A stretch of 64,000 nucleotides of DNA from Todiramphus chloris collaris. Taxonomy: Eukaryota > Chordata > Aves > Coraciiformes > Alcedinidae. The stretch covers positions 3,816,893 through 3,880,892 of the forward strand of contig JANVCC010000174.1 in the NCBI GenBank assembly GCA_025345505.1, in the 5' to 3' direction. This document shows, one piece after another, positions 24,501-38,600 of the stretch; within the stretch, counting starts at the first letter, position 1; each line of letters begins with the position of its first letter. Position numbers and translations under genes: made by a program. The notes beneath the pieces are model-generated. The model worked only from the letters and a program-made list of their open reading frames with translations, was not told where the DNA came from and ran no database searches.

Positions 24501-27383
24501 AACCCACAACAAAAAACCCAAGACAAAAAAACCACTTCACACTTTAAGGGAGACACATCAAAAGGGGTTTAGGTACTGTCTCAGGCCCACTAATACGAAT
24601 CAACGTAGGCTTTGTGCCATTTGTCCAGATACTATTGTACTGTACAAAATAAAATAAAAATAATTTTAAAAATCTCAGTATCTATTTATATCCCCTTGGA
24701 ATTGTGCTAAAGTCACTTTTTTGAATTCTTTGAGGAAATACATATTTTTATTTAAGCCCTTTAGCAACAGGAATGCTTAAGACCTTTATTTACGAGGCAA
24801 AAGCATGCATAGCAGGATCTATCTGGAAAGCTGCTAATAATGAGAACAATTTCATAGTTTGGATTTAGAAGTGTTAATGAGGAAATGAGGAAAAAAAAGG
24901 GTAAAACTATACCACAGAACAGTCAGATATAGGAATAATAACCTGAAGTGTTATCAGCAATATATTTGCAGAGAAATTGGAACAAAATAATGAAAAAAAA
25001 CCCAAACGACCAACCCACCACCCTGACATAAACAACACAAAAAATCCATTATTTCTTCTCTGGGGAACCCAAGATCCTGATGCCACAGCACCAGGATACA
25101 GCCTTTTCAGAAAATGTGTAATCTCTCATCTAGATCAGCTGAATCTATACGTGGCAGGCTTTAGGGAAGTTCAGAACACAAGCTATACACACCACATTTT
25201 CTCCTAGAAGCTAGAAATGGAAGCAGGCTGTTGCAAGACCAGTTTACACATCATCCCAGTGTGACAAATCTGTGACAGAATCAAAAATAGCAAGTGAAAA
25301 CACATTACATATCTAAATATGTATACTTGTTTTTAGTAAAAGTCAACACGAGAAACACATTTCTCCAGGTATCAAAACAAGTTTGTAATCCACAACTTAA
25401 GAACATGCCTAAAGTAAGCTGCAAACCTATTCAGAAACATATTTCTTGTCAGTTCTCATTAAATTTCCAAATATTGCTTTTTAGAAGTCACTTCCAGGTA
25501 TACCAATTTTCCAGTAAGTCTTCAGTTCATTTTCTGTGATTTATGCATGTTCAAGAAGTCCTCACGGTGTATTTCTTTATCAGGATGTTCTGCTCAAGCT
25601 CTCCCCAGATAATTCACAGGAGGTGCTGAGGAGAGCAGGGCGTGTGCCTGGGTCATGCTGCACTGAGCTCACAGGCAATGGAACGGCCAGATGCAGACCT
25701 GGTGCAGAGGTAGGCCACCACATCACCTCCTGTCACCAAAAATGCCAAAGATTACAGTAAAACCCATCAAGTGGAACAATTGCCACTATCTAGAGGTTAA
25801 AGTGTCAATACACATCTGTATTGGCACGGTCTTCTCAACCTTGGTAAAAATCATCTGTTTTTTCAGATATTACCATTACAGTTACACCAGAAGGCACATT
25901 AAGATCTCAACTACAATATTTATTATATTAGCAGAGGAAATGGGCCGCGTGATCACTTATTTAAAAAACAAACCAAACCCCATAAATGAAAATAATAATT
26001 AGACATGAAAAACACTACTAAAAAAATCATCAAGTCTGTGTACATGCATAAGCACAGAAAATTATTAGGAATGGCTATTATTGTATTTTGTATTTCCATA
26101 AGATTCAGCTCGACTATTTTATCAACAGAAGCTGAATCATCCATTTCATTCTACGTATGCCAGCTAGTAAAGAGTCAACTGAGTCAAAGGAGAATCAGCT
26201 GCTTCCTATTAAAACCCTTTTAAAAAATACAGCTAACTTCCAGAGTGTTACATTTAGCAATATTACTTTTCACATCCTTAAGAGTCAAACAAGATAAAAT
26301 GAGCAGAAATAGCCAATCAAATCAACATCCTTGAGCTAAGGGAGACATTTACAGATAATATGATCTTATGGACAGTTTTGCTTCTGAAAAAGCATCCCAC
26401 TCATCCACGTACATAGGCGCAGACTTTGAGATACTCACGTGCTCACATCTCTCTGCACTAAGGCCTTCAAAACGCTCATGAAAACACACATCATGTTTCC
26501 AAAAGCAGAAACTGAATGTATGTTCTACCAAACCTGAATTGTGCTTTACCATACGGATCAAGAGTTCCACCCAAAATGCTTTTCATTGTTCCGATTTAAT
26601 CGCAAGAGCACTTCAGTGACATGGCTGCTTCTTCCTGCTCTCTCCGAGAGTGACTCTGAGATAGGCAAGCTGTACTGTATTCAGCTTATAGAAAATTAAT
26701 CATAATTTTAAAAAATCCAATAGAAGCAACAAAGGTACCCCAGGCAGGACAAGACTTGATAATTGCCTTCTGACCACAACTACTGCATCCTTCCTCAACA
26801 CAAATATGGTAGTTGAGACATCTGAACAAACCCATCTGCTCGTTGTGCCTCTGCTTAAACAGACTGTACAGAGCAGTCTCAGAAAGAAAAATATTCATTC
26901 TTTACAACTATGTTAAAGACCTTATCTGAGCTTCAACTAATTAATTAAAAGAATACATTATTTCATTGCAATAATACATTTAGGTGTTCAAACAGCACAC
27001 TGATCTTCAGTAAGAGATTACCAGAGTGCTGTTAGAAAGTTGAGCTACACCACAAAAGAACTGCTTTCCAGCACTAGTTGTTTCAGTGGACCTTAGAAAT
27101 CAACAAAATGTATTATCTGCTGTGTGCATATAAAAGAACACTCAGTGGAAATTAAAATATGGCATGACTTCTCTAATCTTTTTACCCAAAATAGACTGAG
27201 CAATACTTAGTTATCTAGCCCCGCAATCAACATAACCCATCTTTAATCAATGTACAAGCAGTTCCATTAGTTGTGATAGCAATGATTTATACCTCCAGTA
27301 TCTCATTGATTTCTCCCAGCAATTACTGTATTCTGACATGCACTGTTGATACAGAATAAGTTAAGGTACAGAAGAACAGGAAC

Positions 27384-27407
27384 AAAAAAAAAAAAAAAAA
27401 GGTAAAC

Positions 27408-27432
<25 letters not shown>
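27384..27432 (+). repeat. Paired poly-A tracts
   Basis: A run of 17 A, the spacer GGTAAAC, and a run of 25 A. Frames on the minus strand reading poly-Phe through this are artefacts. No retroposed body or target-site duplication was recognised next to it. Confidence 0.9.
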
Positions 27433-27438
<6 letters not shown>

Positions 27439-30400
27439 TCGACAGACTGAAAAGTAGAGTAACAGAGGAGACGCTGAAGCCATTAGACTGAGAAATGGTG
27501 TTTGGGAACAGACAATGCAACAATGCTTAACGCTGATACGAAAGGTAAACTTCAAATACAACCCCGGGACAGCATCGCAGCAGAAAGCACAAAGGTACAA
27601 GAGGAAATACTTGCTTTCACCCTTGGACATTCTTCCCATAGTACTGCATTAACCCTCTTAAAACTTGTGGCATTAGTCTTTAAGTGGCAGTATACCCCTC
27701 TACAGACAGCATTCCTCTGGTTAAGGGGTCAAAATAAAGAGGAAAAGATGCTAAAAAGAAAACGCACACCTTCGCGCCTCCTTTATACACACACTGCTTC
27801 GAGTTACTTGGAGCCCCTGGACACTGCTGTTGTGCAAAACAGCGTGTGCTTCTGAGGTGAGGGTGGTTTCGAGTTTGCTTTTAAAACAGAAAACACTGAC
27901 TGCAGAAGACAAGATTCCAACCTGGCCCTTTAAAAAACAGAAGGGAGGAGAGCTTCGAAGACAGGCCACCTCCACCTTAGAAGATTAAGGATTCTGACTT
28001 GAGGAAAAACAGAGTTATTGTGGTTTCCAACTCCAGCTTCCACCTCAGCTTGCTTTTATAAGTTCCTGCATCTTCTGAAAGAGCCCAGCTACTCATTAAC
28101 TAAAGGGTGAACTATCAGAGGTTTGCAGCACAGTGCATGGTAATAAACTATTTGCCCGTCTTGGTTTCCTCAGCATGCCAAGTCACGGACTGGCAAGGCA
28201 GCTGCTGAACAGCAGATGTCTAGGCCACCTTTTGTGACAGAGGACAGCAGTAACTGGCTTCCCCAGAGTGAGCCCTTCTGAGTTTAACTCAAACAACAAG
28301 GGTATGGAACAAGAAAAAAATACTACAGGATAAATTAGACTGAGAAATCAGAACCAAACGAATTACATACCATGGAGAAGTCAAGATTTATCCAGGTAAA
28401 CATGTAAGCACTGCTAGCTAGCTGACACAGATTAAGATCCCATCTTATCTCAAGAAAATCTGTTCAAAAGCTTTGTATTTGTTCCCCAGGGTAGCAAACG
28501 AAAAATGGACTTTCCAATGCCTGATTCAGTATGAGCTCCATCTTCTAAGGAGTTAAAGGGAAAAGTCAGAGCAGAAGGAAACTTGAAGATTACTGGGCAT
28601 CTTCTCACATCCAAGGACTTGTCTAAGATTTCAAAATATTTGGAAGAATTTCATTCTATTTTCAAAGTTTCTCAGTTTATAGTGTTTTTAAGATGGTTTA
28701 GCCTTTTCTTCATGATACTGTACCCCAGTACAGTAAGGATACAGGGTTCTTTTCTTTTTGAAATTGTTATAGAATTGAATCTTGGGCATCCTGAATTTGT
28801 AGCATGTCAAATTCAAGACTAATGAGAGACTTTGAATAATAAGATACCCAAGTACTCACACCCAAGAATAACTGCATCCAGATATTAAAGTCCAAATGCA
28901 GATTCTACACAGGTTCTGCCTTCTCCATGCATCAGCAATTAATCTTTTTGTAGGACAAACCAAGCTACTTCCTGAAATACTGAAGCTTCACCTGTTTTCT
29001 ATAGGCACAAGAATAAATGAAGACAGTTGAACTAATTTGACTTCTCAAAGTTTCTATGATATTTTCATACACGAAAAAAACATGCATCTAATTTCTCAAG
29101 CATCTGTTAAAACCACACTACTTTGTCAAGATTATAAATCTGTTAAATCATTCTTGCTCTTTTTTTAAATTTATTTTTTTAAGTATTATACAGTCTTTTC
29201 ATCAAAGTACTGTATATTAACTTCTACAGTGAATTTTCAAGCACTACTCAGATAGTATCTGACAACATGTAGTGAAATCCGGGACTTAGTAACCTGAAGG
29301 ACAATTGAATTGCCACGAGAATCAGGCAAACCGTTCCTGATCTTTGCTCAGACAACACCTTTGTTAAACAGACAGCAGTGTGTTGGTGTAGCTTCAGTAT
29401 TCTATCACTTCACAAGGAATGTGCAACAGGAATATAAAACATATGTTCCAACAAAGACAGCTCTTTAATTAGTACAGTATAATCTTATTTTGAGTACCCA
29501 AGGTTGCAGCAGACTATCACATACACTTTGTTTTTCTAGACAAGCAGGAAAAATTACCATGCTACCTTCCAAACACATTTGTTAGGCTATCTGAAGAAAA
29601 GTTTTTGGTATCTAAACAGGAAAAATTCAACAGGGCCATAAATTGATTTCTTCTCAGCATCTAGAAGCATGTGTAGGCCTGCTTTGTGAAGCACTATTTA
29701 CTGGAAACAAAACATAATAACATCATACAACATTTAGTATATAACTATACTATTTTAGATATTGAATCCTTAGTTTACTAGAAAGTATCAGTACTGAGCA
29801 CATATCAAACTAAGAAGTAAGTTTAGGGGCTTCTGGTCAATGCTGTTTCTGGAGTGAACATTTCTGCCTGGCCTTACACATTTCACTACTGAGGATAACT
29901 AAGCATTAACTTCTAAGATCTCTGCATCAACAAAAAAAGCATGTTCATACCATCTTCTGTAAGTATTAAACCTTGGAGCTTTGACCCACCTCCCATCCCT
30001 CAATTGTTTTGATAAATCTCTCAAATACCTACACAAGTCCAACAGTTGGATCGAAGTGTTCAGATTTTAAGGGAATATACCAGGGCAGTTCAATTTCTCC
30101 AGTTCCACAAGAATACCACATTCCCCACCAACTACAAAAGGGCAGCAACACTTCCAGCAGTAGCTTGCAAAGACCAACATCTGGACAGACACAAGCATAC
30201 CATATCTTCAAAAACATCTGTAAGCTCAGCAGCCTGCTTGGTAACCCTCAGCAAAAGAAATCCAGTAAAATATACCCTGTGTGACCACAGCTGTCCCAGT
30301 AAGAAAGTCCTTAGAGTAAAGCATATACCATTAGTACTGGCTACATGTATTTCAGTTTCCATGGAAGTTAAACTAATGCACAATTAAAAACTCTTCCATC

Positions 30401-33400
30401 ATAGCAGTGCTGGAAATCTGGTTTGATGTTTCACAGAAGTAAAACCCATTTAGCTTGGTCAATTTATTTCATGGTTTTACAAATAATTTTAGATAAGCTC
30501 TATTTACAGATTTCAATAAATCCTAATATGTCAGGATGAAACAATGTGCATGTTACTGAAGAAACTTCAGTGGGTTCCCCGAATCTAGCCCAAGATAGGC
30601 AAGAAGGCCAGAAATGCAATAAGAAAATAAAGATTTATAGAACCAACAGTTCACCTGCAATTGTTAAGTAAAAAACTCTTTTTCTTTCTTAGAAAGAAAG
30701 AAAATGTGCCATCAGCTGTTGGAATTGAGCTTACTGCAACAGAAGAGAAAAAACAAGCCACAGAAGTAAGGCTTTGCTTCCCTGTCAGTGATGTCAACTT
30801 TGTGGGCATTTCTCTTTCTGAGAATCATATAGAAAACCTTGAAGAACTTCTTATTTAGTCCTCCATACTCAATACAGTTTGAGTTTTGTAGTAAGAATTA
30901 GCAAAATTATCGTGGATATCTGAACTTGCACAATATTCCCATCTCCTTTGCTAGACAGCATGCAGGAGTTGCCAGAGAAGTATTTTTGGTTTACTTCCAC
31001 CCCGCCTTTCCTGGTGGGGGGGCGGAAGCAACAAAAAAACCAGTTGAAAATAGTGACAAAAATCTTTACACAGTTTTTAATATAGGACTATATTAGATAA
31101 AGCTTCAAAAAATTATCTAATCCATCTAATTACAGATAATTAATACTTTCTTTTTTTGGGAGTGCTGGCAGGCATTACTGCAGTTTTCAAGATGACATAA
31201 AAAATACTCTTATCTGAGTAAAAACGTGATAAATGTAAGTGACAAGAAATTTTAGACAAACCTTCCTTAAGACACACGGGGAAAAAAATAAAATAAAATA
31301 CTACCTAGAATTCAATTAATCCTTATAACATATAGAAGGTTATTTCTTTTTCACACATAGAACCTTCAGAAATTGCAGCAATTAGACAAGTTTAATCAAA
31401 TAAAAAACCATATTTTTAATGAAGCATTTTCCTACAAACTACTTATAGAAATGAACTACATTTCTCATTAGTATGGCAACTAGATTTTTAATGACTCTCC
31501 CTTCAATGTATTATCTGCTACTAATTTTTCCCCTTCATCGAGTTCTAAATACTATTTATGACAATAATTTGAAGATTTAGCCTATCTTTACCACTGTCAA
31601 TCACAGAGCTACCTTCTATCGCATGTCCTTTAGTCTCCCTCAGATCACCTTCTTCAGGTCTTCAGCCTCATTTTCCCTTATCCTTTATTAGGATTCTAAA
31701 ACAGACAAAGTACACGAAGATCAAATTTTAACCCTTCAGTCACATCAAGTAAAACTATAGCTCTTTGTAAATCTGTGACAAGTGACAAGAATACCTTCAT
31801 TTCAATAATTCTTAAGCCAAAAATATTGAAGGGGGGGGGAGGAATGAATATAAGTCTACTTATATTAACCTACAGACTCTGCTTGCCCACAATTCAACCA
31901 GGGCTCAGCCTCCCGAGCAAGCCTCCAAAATTAGCTGATCCACAGGAGTCATCCTCAGGCACCCTTCAAGCCGACAGTGAGTTTGAGACATTTGGATTGA
32001 TGCTGTGCTTATGTGAGAAGCCTCACATTTATCTGAAGAGTGCAGGCATGGATAGTCACCATGGAATAGCTGACAGAGGGTAACCTGTTCTTTAATCCAA
32101 AGCCCCAATGACCTAAAATATCAATAACCAGGTCAATGTGTAACATTTTGTGAGGGATCCTCTTTTTCTGACACTTTAAAATTTAGAGAACTAAACACCT
32201 GAGTGTTCAGGCCAGTGCTGAAAGTCCCCGACAGAATTTGATATAAAAATTTACAGATTACATTTCCATGATGTCCCTAATTTTTTTTTTTTTGTCTTAC
32301 ACATACAAATTACAATGTAAGCATCTAATTACAGCATCCCCAGTAACACTGGGTGTAAGATATACATAGCAACCGACACCGTATTGCAGCTCTCTCCAGA
32401 TGGCATGCATGAATATTGTCATGTCATTACTTTCTAGCTAGGTTCAAGAAAGAATCCTGGATGTCTAAGAATATACCAGGCAAGGCAAACGTTACCCCCT
32501 GGTTCCTAGCACACCTAAGGTTCCAACTGCAGTCCTCCAGACAAGCAGAAATATTTCATTAGATTTTAAAAGACACAACATATTCTATGCTACTGTGACA
32601 AATGCAATGGATATGACCATTTAATACAAATTAATATAGTCTTATAAGATATTAATTGTAAAGAACACATTTTAGAAGGTTAGCTGTTAAAAAAAAAACC
32701 CCACACACACAAAAACATAGGACAAAGAACATCTGATCTTTATGTTCCCAAAAATATTTTTAAATGTGTATTTTTATTCAAAGGCTACCATCTACTTTAC
32801 TTAGAAGCCTCCTAGTGCTTCAGCAGAAATGCAGCATTCTGCTTCAAAACCTGCTTTGGAGTGTCCATGTTTCTGTATAAGGAAGCCTTCCACAATAATT
32901 TACATTGATTATTTTGGCATCTAAAGTAAAGGTACTGTTCATAGCCAGCCCAGAGCTTTTAAAAACCTCTTAATGTTCTGCTGAACTACCAGTTGGCTCA
33001 AGTATCTATGGATTCTGCATACATTTCTGTTTAGTGAAAAACAAATCCATGCACACAAAATCCCCAGTATACTAGGCACCCTGTGAAGAAATAATAAATT
33101 GAGATACTATGTTAAATAGAAACATAGGGGCTTGGGGGGTATTTTTGTTTTTCATCACGACCTTGGCTAATACTTGTTCCAACATTATCAGTGGGGAGAA
33201 AAAAAACATTGTGAATGGAATATGAATTCTGTTCATTTTGAGTCTGCACTTCGAGAAATCAAGAGACTCCCTTAAAAAAAAAAATTACCACTTGAATCAC
33301 ATGCTCAAAAAATGTTTCATTAACACAAGCGAGTTGCTTTCAAGGGTATAGATTTCACACCCCTAACATAACCAATAAAATGTTGTAAAAAAGCACCCAA

Positions 33401-34608
33401 AATACCAGCATGAACACAGACATTAGAGATGCCAAAGGCAAGTCACCTAAGCATAGTTGAACCCCATGAATGCACAGCTTCTCAGCTCAACTTGCTAGCA
33501 ACAAACTAGCGCTAAATGCAATTCCTGAAACAATATGGTATGCCATATGGCTAAAACTGGATATTAAAATTGAGAATATCAATTACCAATCCACTAATGC
33601 TGAGAGCCAAAATCCGTGGACAGTAAGAATTTAATCCAATTCAGCGACTAGAACATGAGCTGAGCTGGACATACAGGAGACAAATCTACTGTAGGTTTCA
33701 CTGAAAGAAAGCTGCTCCCTTTTTTTTTATTGCAATTCCTACAAAAAGTAGATAAATGTAACACTTAACATTCCTAACTACAGCAAAAGGCATTGTATCA
33801 ATCTGCAAAAGTGACACAAGTTTCATATGAACAGGCATCTTGTTCCACACCCACTGAGAAATCACAACTAAGTAACTATTTAAGAAGAAACAGTTATAGT
33901 TGTTTTCCACATGAGAAAATCGATGTCTCCAAAGCACCAGAAGTTATCACCCACTGCAGCCAACATCACCTTGGGTAATTTCAGGAAAAGGCATCCTACA
34001 AACTAAATATATATATATTTTAATATAATTAAAATATCCTGAAAGCAATTACATTAATTGAAGGATTTTCTTCTTCTATTAGTTTAATTGTTCCAGTTTT
34101 TAAATTTCCAATAGTTGTAGAGCGTTTCCTCCTGGATGATGCTAAGAATGATGCTACAAAAAACTCTACACATTTCCTAATTATAGAAAACTTTATTGGT
34201 TACTTACACAAGAAGAATCCTCATTAAGTCTAAATACAAGATTTTGAGATTTCCATCAGGTATGGTGGCGATTTAAAAACTGTTCTGCTTAAGTTTTACC
34301 GTGGAATTCTAACTTCACACGTTGCCAAAGATTTCATGGTAAGATCTACGTACTGACTTGTCAGCTGCAAGGACTAAACAAGGATAAATGCAATTAATCT
34401 TACCCAGCACCAACCCCACCTCACCCTGCTCCTTTCTGATCTCGTACTGAAAGGCCAAAGCAGTACCAAAAACACTGCACAGCTACTTTCAGTTCAAGAG
34501 CACGTTAAAAGTGCCATCAAATGGAACTAGTAGTTTATTGGGCAAGTATTCTTAATTACAAAATTCTTCTTGACTTACTAGGAGTAAAAGGCATTCAGCC
34601 AATTTCAG

Positions 34609-34732
34609 CTTTTTTTTTTTTTTAATTTAAAAAACCCCAAAACTAAACAATCAAAAAAAACAAAACAAAAACCCAAAACCAAACAAACACCCAAAAACAC
34701 AATAACAAAAAAAAACCCCAAACCAACAGAAG
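34609..34732. repeat. T-run followed by A/C-rich low-complexity tract
   Basis: About 14 T are followed by a roughly 110-nt stretch built almost only of A and C (AAAACAAAACAAAAACCC and similar). Low-complexity sequence in the GNB1 5' intron region. Confidence 0.8.
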
Positions 34733-37193
34733 CCTTAACTGCAAATTAGCTGCTCTGCTTCCTAGCTTCCTTCTGTATGACATACAGCAGGGCTACTGGA
34801 ATAAACTAACCAACTGATTATACATCGGCATAGATAAACAGGACTAAAAAGGTTGATATTACCAAAGGTTTGGAGGTCATTTGAATACAGGAGACATAAC
34901 AAGCACTTCTTACACTTCTTGCTGGGAAATGTATTATTTTAAGCCTGAGTCCAGTACATCAAATATTAACCAAGCTATTTTATTTAGGCTACCAAAGTAG
35001 AGAAACCTGGCTCTGTAGTGAAATACCACAGAAGTTACAAACTGAAAGTCCATTTTTCTTAAGAAATACTAAAAAACACACAAAAGGATCTGGAAATTTG
35101 CAATGTCATTTTAAAATACAATACTTCACAGACACAGAACTGGTTTAATATGGCCAAGACCTTCCTTATTCTTTCCCATAAGAACGGTTACCTAGAGTAC
35201 GACAAAAATTCCAGGTCAAAAGCACCTTTAAAAGCCTCTACGAATTGTTAGCGTTCTGAAGGCAGATGGGAGACTTGTTATTACAGAGATAACTGTCTGC
35301 ACGGGGTGTGTTACCTGGCTAGCAGAGAACCAGCAACAGCACACCGCCCAGCAGAGGCTTTCTATCCCTGTGCTCTAGGGTTAAAATACTGTTTTTCAGC
35401 AACAGGTTTAATAAAAGCCAAGAACATTTTGATAGTCCTGAGCAGGCACTGCAAGGTAAAAAAGAAAATCATGTCACCCCTTTATCCAGGAAGAGCCTAT
35501 GTGAACATTTCAATAAAACTATTTACTCCTCCCACGTAGTTCCTATCTGGAGAAGCTTGCAAAAATCAAAAAAAAAACCCCAAACCCACAGATTTCTCGC
35601 AACAATCTTCTAGATGCTCCACCTACCCCACCTCAAAAGAGAAAAGAAGAAAAAAAAAAGAAAGCAAAGAGAAGGAGAAAGTAAATCAAAAATACAATTA
35701 CGAAATAAGATCTAGTTTGGCAAAGCTGTGGTGAGGAGGAGTTGAAAAATGAGAGCTGCCTTGCTGCAAACGCCATCTTGTTGCAGCTATTGGGCCCAGG
35801 CACAGAAAGATCCATTCATTCACAGCAAAAAGAAAATCAAACACACACCCTGGCTAATCTGCAGACACCAAAACAACTACACTATTATCACCCCTTCTCT
35901 TTCTCCTTTCCTAAAGCACACGAGGAAAAAAAAACCCCAAACCCACAACCTCTCCTCTATTACATTTAGAACAAATTTAGATATTAACATATCACCTTCG
36001 TTTGCTCACATGTATTTCACATCCACATCGACAGCATTTTGCCCTGATTCACATCATTGTATTTAGCAGATCTGCTTAAAATACGGGATGAATCTCTCAC
36101 GGTTAGGTGTGAATATTTTACAGCAGCAAAACGTTTAATTTTTCAGTCTTAAATCACCTCTTCAAGTTGAGCCAACTGTTCTCAAAAGCAGTTTCATTAA
36201 TCTCTTAAGCCTTACATTTAGAGTCCTTTCCTCCTATTTTCTGCTGTGGAGACAATGCATAATAACGTGGCAGTCAGCATCCTTCCTAGGATGCCTTATT
36301 TAAAACGAGTCCCAACCATGACTTTGTTGGGGAATAATGAAATATCACATCCGTTAAAATTTCAGTTCATCTTCGGAAATGATAAATAGACATCTTACAA
36401 CCACCTCTATATCATTCTGATTTTCTTCTGGACAAGATTTTTTTTTTTTTTATTAAATAAAACGTCTCATCTCTTTCATATTTACGTACAAGACTCTACA
36501 CCTCTTCATTTCCTACCAAGCTGTAGAATTAGAAATCGTGCACCTTAAATATCCTTTGTACGGATTGAAAAAAACAAAAAAAAAGCAAAGAAAAAAAAAA
36601 GCAAGCCCTTCAATAACAAGTTGGGAATTGAGGAACATTTTTAACACCATTTCCGAGGTGAAAACTCCATTTTTCTACCGTAGCAAACACCCTCCATGAT
36701 CTTCGTTATTGCTGCTCCAGGCACACAGAAATATGCAGCATCGCAATACATGGGGGAGCAACAAATATGCGCTCTAAATCCATCCTCGGGTCTGATTTTC
36801 GAGATAATAAAACCTTCCCTAGCCCTCCCTCCCCCTGCATACACAGCACGAACCCAGGCTGCGAGCCCTTCCCTGGATCGGGGGCTGCTGGGAGCAGTCT
36901 TACCCTGTTTGTCTCACCCCCGTCTCCTCTTAATCAGTTTTCCACCATTACAGCAGCCACACCACAGCTTTTTTCTTGAATCTCTCGCCAAATATCCCCT
37001 GTGCCGGCTGGATCGCTCGGGAAACTCGCCTTTTGTGTCTCAAAAACACCTCAAGCCGTCTAACAGAGACCACTACAGCGTAATTATAATTAAAAATGGA
37101 ACCCCGCAAGATCCAAGGTCTCCTCCCTTTTCGCCTTAAAGCCTTCAAGAAAGAATCAGTCCCACCCCCACCTTTCTCTCCTCCTCCTCCTCC

Positions 37194-37293
37194 NNNNNNN
37201 NNNNNNNNNNNNNNNNNNNNNNNNNNNNNNNNNNNNNNNNNNNNNNNNNNNNNNNNNNNNNNNNNNNNNNNNNNNNNNNNNNNNNNNNNNNNN
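37194..37293. other. Assembly gap (100 N)
   Basis: Exactly 100 N, a conventional placeholder length for a gap of unknown size. It is bordered by (TCC)n on the left and a G-run on the right. The true missing length cannot be inferred. Confidence 0.98.
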
Positions 37294-38600
37294 GAGGGGG
37301 GGGCCCAACCCGGTGCCCAGGCGACGCGAGAACCGAGGGAGCGGCGGAAGGGGAGGACGAAGGGAAAGGAGAAGTGCGGCAGCGGGGAGGAAGAGCGGGG
37401 GAGGGGAGCGGGGGACGGGCGCAGCCGCGCAGAGGAAGAAGGAACCGAGGATGAGGGGGGGAGCCCGAACCGCCGCCGGCGGGAAAATGGCCTCAGGGTG
37501 GGGCCGGGCCGGGGGCTCGGCGAGCCGGGGAGGCGCAGGGGGCTGCTACCGGGCTCTTGTGCGGGCCCCCCCCCGTTCTCCCCCCGCACCCCACACCTCC
37601 GCCCCGTCCCCGCCCGCCGCCTTCTCTCCCCTCAGACGGTTACCTGCCCTTCCGGCCGCTGCTCATTAACCGGGCCGGTACCTCCGTCTCCCGCGTCCCG
37701 CCGGCCTGGGGAGGGGAAGGGGGGCGGAGGAGGAGGAAGAGGGGGCGGAGGAGGAGGGGAGCCGCCCGCGCTCTGCCCAGCTGGTCCCGGGGAGGCAGCA
37801 GCGCCGGGAAGCCGAGTCGGAAGGAGAGAGCCGCGGGGGAGGGGGGGATGGGGGGGGGGGGTGTCGCTGGGTCTCGACTCCTCCTTGCGCGCTGGGTGCC
37901 CGCTCAGCTCCCCGCAGCCATCGGGAAGCGAGAGCCTGGGCGCGGTTTAACCTTCCTCCCCCCCCTCCTCCTCCTCCGCCCCGCCCGTGCTGCCCGGGCC
38001 GGGAACCCCCGGCTCGGCTCCGCTCCCCGCCCCGCCGCCGGCCCCCCGGCCCCGCCCCGCCCCTACCCACACCGACGGCAAGCGCAGGCCCGGCCACGCC
38101 GGGGGCCGCGCTGCAGCCCGACGGGAGACCCGCCAGCACGGCCGGGAGGGGCCGCGGACACGGGTGCGCGCTCCCGAGGCTTCACCCCCCTCCCCCCCTC
38201 GCCACACACAAACACTCTCCCTCACCCCCCCCCACCTCGCGCAGGCGCGCGCACCGAGGGGCAACGCCCTTCCCGTCAGTCAGCCCCTCGGGCGGCGGGA
38301 AGGGGACGCGCGCGCGCTCGTCAGCCTCCCGCCCCCCGCGCCTCTGGGGCGCTTCCTCCCCCAGCGCGAACAAAGGCCGCGGGCGGGGGGGGGGGAGTTC
38401 GCTGCAGCCCCGCCGCGCCCAGGCCGCAAACGAGCTTCTCAGAGCCCGGTGCGGACAAAAGGAAAACAGGCCCGAAAACAGACGCCCCACCCCACCGCGT
38501 TATTTCGGTAGAGAACCTCCCAGGGAGAGCAAGGCCCCGAGGAGGAGCAGAAACCCCTTCACCCGAGTGAGGCCGTGTGAGGGCCAGAGGGCCTTAAACG
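37294..38600. promoter_or_regulatory. GNB1: CpG island, probable GNB1 promoter
   Basis: The sequence is very GC-rich and dense in CpG, in sharp contrast to the AT-rich flanks. It contains many GC boxes for Sp/KLF factors (for example GGGGCGGAGG near 37725 and 37742, CCGCCCCGCCC near 37978 and 38029) and a YY1-like AAAATGGC at about 37485. No TATA box is evident. It sits upstream of the minus-strand GNB1 coding exons, with no other gene start nearby, so the assignment to GNB1 follows from position. Large open frames on both strands here are composition artefacts. Confidence 0.8.
37644..38300 (-). other. GNB1: Candidate GNB1 non-coding exon 1
   Basis: On the minus strand GGAAGGGCAG|GTAACC (donor at 37643) is the most convincing 5' splice site in the island. 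Weaker alternatives lie near 38222-38240 (GTGAGG, GTGGGG). The start site is not determinable by eye; the upper boundary given is nominal. RNA data would be needed to confirm it. Confidence 0.3.

Larger units (their letters stand above)
12052..37643 (-). other. GNB1: GNB1 5' intron region (about 25.6 kb)
   Basis: This stretch lies between the start-codon exon and the CpG-island promoter. Human GNB1 has, as I recall, a second non-coding exon in this interval; I could not identify one here because 5'UTR exons have no coding signal. The region is mainly AT-rich unique sequence with a MIR-like remnant, A and G homopolymer tracts, and a local GC-rich patch near 21,320-21,560. No open frame resembles a known protein. 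Confidence 0.75.

Noticed and set aside
27323-27639. Phe-rich minus-strand frames
   Set aside because: They are translations of the poly-A tracts at 27384-27432.
37096-37950. 284-residue plus-strand open frame crossing the N gap, and a 213-residue minus frame at 36948-37589
   Set aside because: Both pass through 100 unknown bases, and stop codons are rare in the GC-rich island. Composition is repetitive Gly/Arg/Pro, with no family match.
37557-38570. 337-residue plus-strand open frame, the longest in the window
   Set aside because: It is entirely inside the CpG island, Pro/Arg/Ala-rich, with overlapping frames on the other strand. It is a composition artefact of the GNB1 promoter.
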